From positions 62,001 through 126,000 of the forward strand of contig JADGJC010000080.1 of the NCBI GenBank assembly GCA_027596075.1: 64,000 nt of DNA, in the 5' to 3' direction. This document shows, in pieces, positions 34,085 to 44,200 of the stretch; the stretch's first letter is position 1; every line of letters begins with the position of its first letter. The notes under the pieces are model-generated. The model was not told the origin of the DNA. It did no database searches and saw only the letters and a list, made by a program, of their open reading frames with translations. Source of the DNA: Rhizophlyctis rosea. Taxonomy: Eukaryota; Chytridiomycota; Chytridiomycetes; Rhizophlyctidales; Rhizophlyctidaceae. The position numbers were made by a program, and so were the translations under genes.

Positions 34085-34449
34085 GTCCCGAGACCGTTAC
34101 GCAAACATTTTGGGATGGAGACTGAATTCCTTTTCAACGGGGCTAGCCTGCATGGAGAAGCGTTCTGCGAACTGACCATCCACAGGAAAGCCTAGATGAG
34201 GGGGATGAATTTTGTGAAATAAGTTGTGTTCGATAGATAAGGACTGGATGTACATAAATAGCTGCATACATTTTTGACGAAACGGGAACTACCGGTATCA
34301 TGATGTGTCCGTGATTCTTTGTTGTTGGCACAGTGATTCATCGTTTCTGAGGGCACAGTCACGATGAACCTCAAGCTCACAATGCCTGGTTCGGAGCACG
34401 CCACCTTCTTTCCTTGTTTATCCTTATTCCTCGTTTCCTCCTCCACGAG
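34085..34449. other. intergenic, promoter of the sulfurtransferase gene
   Basis: 365 bases between two same-strand genes; nothing recognised beyond the TFIIS 3' region and the upstream region of the next gene. Confidence 0.35.
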
Positions 34450-35861
34450 ATGATAGCTTCAGTCACCGTACGTAAAGTCCTTTCAGCCAACCTACGGCCA
34501 CTGCGCTCCCAAAGATATACCACCATGGCGCACCCGAAGGTGCGGACGGAATGCTTACTGGTTTGACCGCCATTGACTTACTTGTTTTCGCTAGAGTCTT
34601 GTTTCGACGGAGTGGGTTGCAGACAACATAAACTCCATCAAATTAGTGGACGGAAGCTGGCACCTCCCCGTTTTGAAGCGAAATGCCCTGGAGGGTGAGT
34701 ATAATGGCTATCTTATGGCTTTGCTATGTTTCCAATTCATTCCCGCTCTTTAGAGTATCGGGCGAAGCATCTGAAGGTGGGAATGGTCGCGCCGAGAAGT
34801 GGCGAATGCTCACGACTGATTGAGCATATCGCAGAACGCACGGTTCTTTGACATTGATGATGTGTCCGATAAGTCAATCAATCTTCCTCACATGTTGCCG
34901 TCATCCGATCACCTCGCGAAACACGTAGGAGGTGGGGTTGACAATTCTGACATGACCATTCGAGATATATTGCTGACATTATTGGAACCAGGCGTTATGG
35001 GTATTTCAGATGCGGATCATGTAGTGGTGGGTGAACGCTGCATCAAGGATTATCGTATCCGATGGATGTCATGCTGATCGACTCATACGCGAATGTCGTA
35101 TTTTCAGATCTACGATAGTGTAGGAATTGGGCCAGCCTGTCGCGTATATTGGACGTTCCGTGTGTTTGGGCATGAGAAGGTGTCTGTAGTCGACGGAGGG
35201 CTGGTGAAATGGCTTGCAGAGAACAGGCCAACGGAGGCTGGACAGCCGTCCTTTTCCGTACGTGTGACTCAGGAGGTGGCCAGTGACTTTGCATTTAACA
35301 ATGAATGCACAGCCGGCGACATACAAGCCCAGTTTCAAATCATCGCTGGTGAAAAACTACGAACAAATCCGTGAAGCTGTCGCCTCTGGATCGTCGACCG
35401 TCATTGACGCCCGACCCGCCGCTAGGTATGTTACAATCGCGTGTGATGGGTATGTCCCTAGGCGCCCAACTAAGTTTCCAATTGCAGATTTCAAGGAGTA
35501 GCACCTGAACCTCGACCAGGGCTTCCAAGTGGACACATGCCCATCTCCATCAGCATCCCATTCACAGAAGTAGTAGATCCCGAAGCGAAGACCTTGTTGC
35601 CTGCGGAGCAGCTGCAGAAATTGTTTGCAGGCAAAGGCGTAGATTTGGAGAAGCCCATTATTACCAGCTGTGGTGAGTGTCAAGGTCCGCAATTTCATGT
35701 CAATAGTTATTTATTCCCTTGCAGGTTCCGGGGTAACGGCATCCATCATATACTTTGCACTGGAGAAAGCTGGAGCTAAGAATATCTCGGTTTACGATGG
35801 ATCGTGGTCCGAGTATGCGAGTATCAAAGACAGTCCGATTGAGGACAGGGGACCTAAATGA
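34450..35861 (+). CDS. TUM1: two-rhodanese thiosulfate/3-mercaptopyruvate sulfurtransferase
   Basis: Transfers sulfur from 3-mercaptopyruvate or thiosulfate; Tum1/MPST feeds tRNA thiolation and molybdopterin enzymes. From the ATG at 34450 the protein begins with a basic, hydroxylated leader (MIASVTVRKVLSANLRPLRS) resembling a mitochondrial targeting sequence. A second in-frame Met (MAHPK) lies at residue 26, just before the first exon ends. The first, inactive rhodanese domain has STEWVADNINSIKLVDGSW, KNARFFDIDDVSD and YWTFRVFGHEKVSVVDGGL. The second domain has STVIDARPAARF and the catalytic loop TSCGSGVTA with the active Cys. It ends SIKDSPIEDRGPK. The stretch from about 34925 to 35000 is open but lacks family similarity and may be an intron. 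Confidence 0.93.
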
Positions 35862-35954
35862 TTGTAGCATACAAAGACATGGCATTGATTGCCATTTTTT
35901 GATGCGAAGGAAACTGCTTTGAATCATCCACTTGTTACGCTCTTCACGCAAGAT

Positions 35955-36216
35955 GTATGGGTCGATTTCCTTTATCGTGGTTCAAGGGATGGAACAAGGA
36001 GACAAAGGCCAGTACCTCTACCAGCAAGACCCTCCTCCAGTCCATCAACGCCATGAAGCCATCAACCCGCCCCACCCACAAGCCTCTCCATCTCCCCCTC
36101 CAGGACGCCCACAGGATCGGCGATATCGGTACCGTGCGCGTCGGCGCCCTGTCAAAACCAGTGTCATCAAGCCCAATATGGTCGTCACCGTCACCACCGA
36201 GATGTTTTTGGAATTT
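35955..36216 (+). pseudogene. EF-1alpha (TEF1) fragment, frameshifted
   Basis: The plus strand reads [12 protein letters not shown], then [20 protein letters not shown] and [21 protein letters not shown] in one frame. In the next frame it reads [20 protein letters not shown] before a stop. This is domain-2 sequence of translation elongation factor 1-alpha ([39 protein letters not shown]). It has several non-conservative changes, a one-base frame change after the IGTV-VG motif, no introns, and neither the GTPase domain nor domain 3. A possible C-terminal echo (FALRDA, compare FAVRDM) lies just downstream at about 36235. It is a truncated, decayed copy, probably from a processed transcript. Confidence 0.85.
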
Positions 36217-38064
36217 TGATCTTCACGTAGACTTTTTTGCTCTGCGGGATGCGGAATGGGCCGGGCAGCTGGAAGGGCAAGAGATAATGTTGACTTTTGA
36301 GTGAAGGTTTGGGCGGACACTTCGACAGAGCTGCACTCCAGCAGCGCGCCCAACAGTGCACTGGGCAAGATAAAGTGCGGGTTGGACCAGTCGTACATCT
36401 GCACTTCAATGGAATAACACGCAGCACATCATTGGTAGCCAACGTTGAGGTTTGCATTGGAAGTACGGGTTTTGAAGATCCGTGACAACGATGATACACA
36501 AACGGCACAACTTCGCATAGATACAGGGTGCTACAGTCTGCTACAACATATTAAGTCGGTATGAATGGCTAATCTCATACACTAAATACCGCTTCGGCAT
36601 TGACGGAGTTGCCTAACGAGCAATATTGTGATAATGGAATCATCAATCATAAATGGCAATGCAAGCTGTACAACAATGCAAAGGCATGGAACTTACGAGC
36701 ATTTTGCCTCCTCCTTCGGCCCCATTCGGTCATGGCAATGGCCGGCACAATACCCTTTCTGGACTCAATCCGCCGACCACAATTCTTAGATCTTCCCACT
36801 TACGGGTGAACCGACTGAACCGTTTAGCATGATCGTACAGGGCCAACACCTCCTGCTACTGGTCAACGAGCTTCAAAATCCCCAATGTTAGGTCCGATCC
36901 ACCCGGATTGTTGACCGTTGAACTTGACGTAGGTCTTTGAGCTGAAGTGGCCCATCAAGAGACGGGAGGGAGATAACAAGAGTAGAGGAGAAGGCGTGGA
37001 AGTCCATTGTCGCGAAAGGTTCGTTGTCCTTGTTGTCCGTCACTTGACATGTTGTAGAGAGTAACACCTGGGTCAGAGTTGAAGCGACTAGTGATGTCAG
37101 CGGTGTAAACCACATTTTTCTGATGCTGAAGGGTGATTGACAGCGAGCGCCGGGCGAAGATGCCATTACTTTGGAAGTCAAAATGGAGGGTAGTTAACTG
37201 GTAGTTGGCGTGGTAATATCGATGCTATGGTATTGGTCATCGAGGCTGGAACTGGTTTGGAGCTTGGTATTGATGAAACTGGGAGGCCATGGTTGTATCT
37301 GCCAATTCGTGGGAGCGCCAAGTCGTTGATGATTAGCTGTCATGTGCAAGTGAGTTTTCTTATCTCGATACGTTGAAAAACCTCTTTTTACAGCGAAGTC
37401 GGAAGGAATGACTCTTGGAGTTTTGTAGACATTTGTGCGTGCTCTATTCCACGATAAAATGTTTCCACCACTTGTCCATCAATGATTGTTGCATGACTGT
37501 AACTGCTGGCATGGGCACTCATTACTCTCATTGGATGACTGAATACGTGGCGCAGGGAACGCGTCGGCCGATTTCTCCACCCCGCCTGGAGTCAGAGGCT
37601 GGAGAACAGCAATGCGGTAACCGAGGTCTGAAACATCCTTTTACTTCCCACAGGTACCTGTTACCTACCCACAGCGTCATATACGAATGTATCATCCATT
37701 TCCATGCGAAGTCATCAATCATCTTGACATACCGATTGCGAAACGGAATGAGAGATGGTTCTGGCATAATCCTCTATAAGTGCCTATCGCAATCGACGCT
37801 AGCTTCTGACTGTCAATCCTTGAGCAAAGCAATTTTGACATCATAGCATCATCCATCATGCACATGTATGCACTTCCACAAGCACCCAGCACAACCTGTC
37901 AAATGTTTACATTGCGTGTGCGCCACATCCAGCGGCAAGCCACATGGAGTGGTTCCAACTTCCACCAAGCGGGATGGGGACGCGGCAACTTCTGTTCCTT
38001 TCACACCGTTTACGTATCGATCTTGAGACCATTGTGTATGATACTTTATTTTAGTTGAAAAGCT
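36217..38064. other. intergenic/remnant region between the EF-1alpha fragment and ERG8
   Basis: About 1.8 kb without an assembled gene. Protein-like short stretches occur on the minus strand (about 36.2-36.45 kb, 36.9-37.18 kb) and on the plus strand near 37.22-37.34 kb (GLELGIDETGRPWLYLPIRG), none with a family I recognise. They may be further decayed gene fragments like the EF-1alpha piece next to them. Confidence 0.35.
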
Positions 38065-40048
38065 ATGACAGAGATCTCGTAAGACCGTACTCCTTTTCTT
38101 GTGCACTGACTCGTCAGATGTAACTGACGCTTCACTGTCAGCGTGGTTTCCGCGCCTGGCAAGGTGTTAGTAGCTGGTGGCTACCTTGTGCTAGATCGTG
38201 CCTACACCGGAGTCGTTTTTGGCACAAGTTCCCGCTTTTATTGCGCTGTTCGATCCAGCGCACGCGCAAGCAAGACTCCTCTTGTGACGGTTCGATCACC
38301 ACAGTTTGAGGATGGTCTCTGGAGTTACAGCTTGACGACCGCGCCAGATGGGGACGCTTGTTTGTTGGCTCCTACCGAGTATGCATTTGCAAACGGACTT
38401 TTCCGTCTTGGCGATGTAACTCACGGAACTCAAAGCTCTCAACAGAGAAATAGATACGTTGAAGTCACCGTAGCTCATACCCTCACCTTATGTTTGTCAC
38501 GTGCGAAGGACTTCCAACATCAGTTGGGGCGTGGACTGGAGATCGTGATAGTCGGTGATAACGATTTCTATTCACAACGCGAGCAGGTATCATTCGTCAA
38601 TACACTATGACTATATGGATTGGCGATAACACCGATTCAAAATCAGCTTAAGCGACTGGCACTACCTTTGACAACCCCCTCCCTCGCCAGCCTACCGCGA
38701 TTCTGCTCCACACATACCACTATCGGCAATGTGCACAAAACAGGCCTGGGGTCATCAGCAGCCATGATCACCTCGCTAACGGCAGGGCTATTGTCACACT
38801 TTGGCGTGGTGTCTCTTCCCCGAGACGCTGCACCATCAGCCGAACACGCGGCAGACATGCGTTTGGTGCACGACACGGCGCAATTTTGTCATTGTCTCGC
38901 GCAGGGGAAGATTGGGAGCGGATTCGACGTTAGTAGCGCTGTGTATGGAAGTCATGTGTACAGAAGATTCGCCCCGTCTATATTGGATGACTTACTGCGA
39001 AAAGGCGAATCCGGGGATGGCGCTGTCCGTGCGGAAGACTTGACATCAGTTTTGGGTACCAATCGGTAATACCCGCTGTGGGAGGACTATGTGGCAGGTG
39101 CCGGATTGGCTGACTCATTGCTATTGCTCAGATGGGATAATGAGGTCTCGAGAGTGGATTTGCCTCCAGGGTTGACATTAGCATTAGCGGACATCGATGC
39201 TGGGAGCAGCACACCGAAGCTGGTTTCACAGGTGCTTGCTTGGAGAAAAACGAAACCCGAGGAAGGTTAGCTGTCTTATGTCTCGAATGATTCCGAGCAA
39301 CGCGGATTCGAGCTCATGCTATTATGAAACATGAAAACATCAGCACATCGCGTGTGGACTGCCATCGATGAACGGAACAGGACGTTGATACAAACTTTGC
39401 AACGCCTGTCGGAACGCGCAGCAGCTACCCCGGGTGCGTACGAGCAAATACGGCGTCAATGTAAATCGATTGCTGCGGATCAGGTATGTAAGATACACCT
39501 TTTTAGTTCAGAAGGTCGAAGTTTCATTCTGATCAGCTCCCCTGATGTGAAGTGGAGTACTCTCTCGTCCGACGATTCGAACAAGAATATCCTTCATGAT
39601 TTTAGTCAAGTGTATGAAGTATTCCAGGTTTGTACGGATTTTACGATACTTGCAGGCCAGTGGGTACTGACAGTAATCAATAGAACATCCGAGGACTTCT
39701 GCGGGAGATGTCAAGTTTAGCGGGAGTGCCAATCGAACCTGAACAACAGACCCGATTATTGGATGCATGCAATGCGGTGCCGGGGGTGATCATGGCTGGA
39801 GTTCCTGGGGGTAAGTGGCGGCGGCACTTCTCTTATCAGGAGCTGCTTCTCATCGGTTTATGCACCCAACAGCTGGAGGGTTTGATGCGATATTCTGCGT
39901 AACGGTCGACCCAGCATGTAAAACCGAGCTAGAAGGTGTTTGGAATTCTTGGAAGGAATTAGCGGTAGCGCCCCTCTTAGCCAGCGATAGTAAGACAGGA
40001 CTGATGCAGGTAGAACTTCCCCCTGAATTGCAGAATCATTTTTCATAG
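38065..40048 (+). CDS. ERG8: phosphomevalonate kinase
   Basis: GHMP-family kinase that converts mevalonate-5-phosphate to the diphosphate in the sterol/isoprenoid pathway. The start is a 14-base exon (38065-38078, ATGACAGAGATCTC) spliced to 38142, which gives MTEISVVSAPGKVLVAGGYL, the family N-terminus (SAPGKVL-AGGYLVL). Further blocks: RGLEIVIVGDNDFYSQRE-type sequence, the GHMP ATP-binding loop TGLGSSAAMITSL, GKIGSGFDVSSAVYGSHVYRR, and the C-terminal PGVIMAGVPGAGGFDAIF. The protein ends ELPPELQNHFS. All three GHMP motifs are present. Several short introns break the gene. It is convergent with the kinase that stops at 40191. Confidence 0.94.
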
Positions 40049-40190
40049 CGCATATGCAATATAGACGACCTTCCTGGTAGAGTGGGCGCTTAGATGTCAG
40101 ATTGCAAAGAATAAGACACTACTTTCATTTGTTTAACATTAGGCTGATATAAACAGGTGGAAGGTTTACATGTACAGGGTATATAGTTAT

Positions 40191-42814
40191 CTACAGATCG
40201 AGGTCCTGAGTTATAGTACCACACAATCGCTTATATTCCCACATATCACCGCCTACTCTTCTTAACCGCAAGCCACACATCTTGAGGCCTGGCAACTTGC
40301 ACACTTCAGCTTCAAATCGGACACATCCGGATGGACCTACGATACCGCCAGGAGGTGGAGGGGCTTCGCAGTCGCAGAGGTAGCCTTCAGAGAGGTAGTC
40401 GATGCCGTTACGGTCTAAGGCGCGCCGGAGGCGGTCGAATAGTGCTGGTGCGGAAAGTGTGGTGGTCGTGGAGCAGTTGAATGCGAAGCGTATTGTGCGA
40501 GGAGATCCCAATGGGTCTGATGATGAGGTGGTTGAGGATTGGAGGGACGGATCGGAAGTGGGGAGTTCGCGACTTAGGTAGAGGGATTCGTCGATTGCTA
40601 TTGTGCGGGATCTGGCGCGTTTGAATTTGTGTTGGTGTTGTGAGGGGTCGGATGGGGATGCTGTTGTTGCTGATTGGGCGGTTGTGTGGGTTGTGGCAGG
40701 TGCGGATCCGAGTTTGTTCAGCTCTAGCATCCCGCCAGCGTTCCCTGCACGTAACTGACCCGGGTTGCTGTCGTCTGAGGATGTTGGTTGTGGAATTGGA
40801 GGGAAGAGGGTTTTCGGGCGAGCCAGGGAATTGAGTTTTGTTGCATCGCGGCTGTTGTGATGAGAGGGCTTTTCTCTAAGATGTTCCCCGCTTGTCCACG
40901 TTTTACCCATGGCACCTCCTGATGGCAGCCCCTCAATGTCCATGTCAGGCTGATAGCTTGCTCTTCGTCCGTTCATGAATGGCGGTATGTTCTTTGGCTC
41001 CGCAGCCTTCCCCGCCCCATCCCCTCCACTCCAAAGAATCCCCGATCCCACGTCCTTCCCACCTCCCACACCTCCCACCGGTTCTGAAGCATTCCTAGCC
41101 CCGCGACGTTGTTTTGAAACCGGCCTGCCACGAGCTTTACTTTCCTCGTCCCCTTCACTACCCTTATCCCCTTTTGCCCGCACCTTCTCTTTCACTGGTG
41201 GTGGTGCCATAGATGCCGGAACAGATGTGGAAGCACCCTGAACGGACATCCGTCGAGTGCGCTCTACACTAATGAGAACCTTCGCCAATGCCTCGCTAGT
41301 GGTGTCAGCTGCGGTGGATCCCGGAACGGGCGACATTTTGACTATTCCAGATGGTATTCCATTTGTCTCTACCGCCTCTGCAAGAAGTCCCCCAGCATGC
41401 CCAGCCTTGTTCGATTGACTGACTTGAACACTATTCCGCATCAAAATGGTCGACTCTTTAGCGAAAGATTCGGGATCAAAATTCTTCTTCCGTTTGAGTA
41501 AGAAGTAAGTGCCTGCAGCGGCATCGAATCGGGACTCGAGAATGGACGTCATGGCGGCGGTGCGGTCAAAGCCGTAGTTTTCCAAGCGATCAAGGACTTC
41601 TAAATCTACGTCTTCTGCAATATGAGGTCGGGCGCTATGAGCAGGTGGAACGGCAGGTGGGGAAGGGCCAATGCTCATGCGTGCATTGCTCATTCGTCGA
41701 CCAGCTGTAATCGGAATGGCTGCAAGCCAGGGATGGTCTCGTGCTTGCACACAGGTGTAGCGCTTTTTGGGATTGACGATGAGGAGTTTGGTTATGAGGT
41801 CTCGGCATTCTGTTGATTAATGATGAGAACTTTGCTATCACACAGGCACAAACTGCATACTAGTTGATTGTGAATGTGCACGACGTCTTACCTGGTGACA
41901 AGTATTCTGGCAACTCATACCGTCCCTTCAGGATAGCATCATACAGACCCGACAGGTTGTTATCCGCAAATGGCAAATCCCCAACCACCATGGCATAAAG
42001 ATTTACCCCTAAAGACCACGAATCTACTTCCGGCCCCACGTAACGTTTCCCTTCAATCAACTCTGGCGCCGAATAGACGGGGGATCCACAACAAGTGGTC
42101 AAAGTTTTGGTTGGGTCAAAGATGTTCGAAAGCCCAAAGTCTGATATTTTGATTGTGTTTTCAGCAGATAGGAGGAGGTTTTCAGCTTTCAGATCTCGAT
42201 GGACGACGTTCATGCTATGGCAGTGTATCTGATGGGATGAGTGTCAGGCAAAAATCTCATTTGGCTTTATATGACGATTGTCGGCATACCAGTGCATCGA
42301 GAATCATGACAATAAACCTCTTTGCCTCGGGCTCCCGTAATCTCCCATGTGCCACTATGTAGTCAAGAACCTCTCCACCACCCGCATATTCCAACACGAG
42401 CATGACTTCCCGCTTTGTTTCCATGACTTCGTACAACTGAACAATGTTGGGATGGTCCAAGAGCCGCATGATGCGCGCTTCACGGTGGACATGTCTGAGG
42501 GAATATGCGTCGGGAAGGCGGTCTTTGTCTATGACTTTGATCGCTACCTATTGAGATTTGATATGTTGAGAAGAAAATCGACAATATGCAAAAGCAGGTT
42601 AGCATACCTTTTCTCCTGTTAGCCTATGAACACCAAGTTTCACTTTGGCAAAGGAGCCTTCCCCTATGGTTTTCAGTATTTCATAGTTCCCAACATAACG
42701 GTGTCGCTCTTCCTTTTCGGTATTGTTCGGTGCGGCGGCATGGCTACTGGACCCTGCTGTGTTCTGCACATGAACTCCTCTGGCCGCATTTGAAGGATCG
42801 TCGCTGCGCGCCAT
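40191..42814 (-). CDS. MARK/Par-1-like Ser/Thr kinase (kinase-UBA-KA1)
   Basis: AMPK-related kinase of the MARK/Par-1/Kin1 group, which controls polarity and microtubules. It starts at 42814 ([13 protein letters not shown]). The kinase domain has [17 protein letters not shown] (Gly loop), [11 protein letters not shown] (catalytic loop), DFGLSN (Mg loop), a T-loop [14 protein letters not shown] carrying the Thr that LKB1-type kinases phosphorylate, and [21 protein letters not shown]-like segment follows ([18 protein letters not shown]), then a long, probably disordered linker rich in Ser, Pro and Gly. The C-terminal KA1 domain includes [20 protein letters not shown] and [13 protein letters not shown]. 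Kinase, UBA and KA1 occur in the order typical of metazoan MARKs. A single large exon covers most of the linker and KA1. Confidence 0.92.
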
Positions 42815-43172
42815 CGGTCAAGCGAGCCCATCAGCACTATCTGGACAGTCGTCTAAACCTCTTCGCCACGATTGTTGCAGGGCTCCGCTTTCGCAATCGA
42901 TGCGGAGTGGAAACTGCGGATGTGGGTTAGTTATAGTGGAGACCCGAATTGTTGGTTAAAAAAGGATGTCATTTAGATAGTCAAAATGTCGGTTTCATGA
43001 GAGCTCATTTTTCATCATAAGTCGACATAACTGACGTAGTTGATCGTGCTATTGAAGGGAATCAGCGGAATCTTCTACGGAGGTTACGAGTCCGAATCAG
43101 GGTCCTATGATCAGGCGGAAACAGTCAGACAGGTTTTATTGTTTACATGCGTATTCCCAAGCTTGATTAGCC
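42815..43172. other. intergenic, promoter of the MARK-like kinase
   Basis: About 360 bases without an ORF of note, between the kinase start and the stop of the next minus-strand gene. No repeats or RNA genes seen. Confidence 0.35.
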
Positions 43173-43560
43173 TTACCCCTTTTGCAAGATCATCTCGGTA
43201 AAGAGACGGAAGCCCAGGCCGTTCTCGGTCCTCTCCTGTGCCCAATTCTGAGACCAACGCCTTCGCTGGATCGTTTCACTCATCTGAACGAGCATAATGT
43301 ACTTGTCGGGGTAGAGTGGGTAGCTCAAGTCGATCCACTTATATTCTTCGTTCACTGGTGCTTGCAATTGTTTCAGTCTCTATTTCTTGATTCCCGGCAC
43401 TGGCTACATTCCACAAAATGAGATGTCGAAGATTACTGATAGCTAGTACTGCACTGAAAAGCTCTATCAGAAGAATTACTAATTATGCGCCACACTCAAG
43501 CCAGTGATCAGGCTGCGTGGGTGGTGCGTACCTTTGACATCATATTCCTCTACCTGCCAG
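43173..43560 (-). CDS. C-terminal exons of an unrecognised protein
   Basis: A convincing last exon on the minus strand reads KQLQAPVNEEYKWIDLSYPL, YPDKYIMLVQMSETIQRRRW and SQNWAQERTENGLGFRLFTE and stops at 43173. A small upstream exon (VEEYDVK) follows an acceptor near 43555 and ends at a GT donor, and can be joined in frame. Further upstream the frames break up, so I cannot find the start. Composition (Tyr/Trp-rich, soluble) looks like a folded domain but I do not recognise it. Confidence 0.5.
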
Positions 43561-44200
43561 CCAGTCCAATGGTCAATGCATCCAACCCAAGTCGCTCAAC
43601 GTCAGTTTGTATGCAGATGTGAAGGGCAGGTACATAAATGGCTTGACATTTAATAGAGAGAATCCTCCATGGAGCTTGGTAGGCTTAATGGAACAGAATG
43701 GATTCCCGCGAGTATCTAGGTAAAAGTCGTATTGGGAATAGGCATTGTGCTGGATGCACCCTTTTGATTGCTCCTGTTGCTGATAGATGGATCTGCCAAG
43801 ATGGAATGCATGTGGCACGGATGGGTGGTGGTGCAGTGGCAGTAAACAAATTTTGTGCTACCGCCGTCTTCCTGGGAATTCAACCCGGAGGTTGAGTGGC
43901 TCGGTCAAGTAGTACGATGGTTATACAAGCTTCCACCGTCCACCCGCACACACGGCACCCGAGCCATGCCCGCCCTCATCTCCACTTCACTCCTGTTTCT
44001 CATCATGCCATGTTTTTGATTTGTGGGAAAGAGCTATCCTCATCCGTAGGTGGTGAACCGTGTTGACATTGTTTAGGGTTGGAAGCTTTTTGTTGCATAC
44101 ACCAACACTTGCCCCAAGTTTTTTGAAGTGCGAACATCTCCTTCAGAAGCACTCCTCTCAGTCCTCTGTTTGGCCTTCTGCAGAATCTTGAACGGGCAAA
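43561..44200. other. stretch upstream of the LRR receptor
   Basis: A short plus-strand ORF near 43966 reads MPALISTSLLFLIMP, a signal-peptide-like sequence that stops after 17 codons. It may be part of the first exon of the LRR receptor, but I could not find a splice that keeps phase. Nothing else was recognised. Confidence 0.35.

Noticed and set aside
36045..36508. Minus-strand ORFs overlapping the EF-1alpha fragment
   Set aside because: The plus-strand match to EF-1alpha explains the open frames in this stretch; the antisense proteins show no motif.
43698..43895. 65-residue plus-strand ORF
   Set aside because: No family cue, and the minus strand here has exon-like sequence instead.
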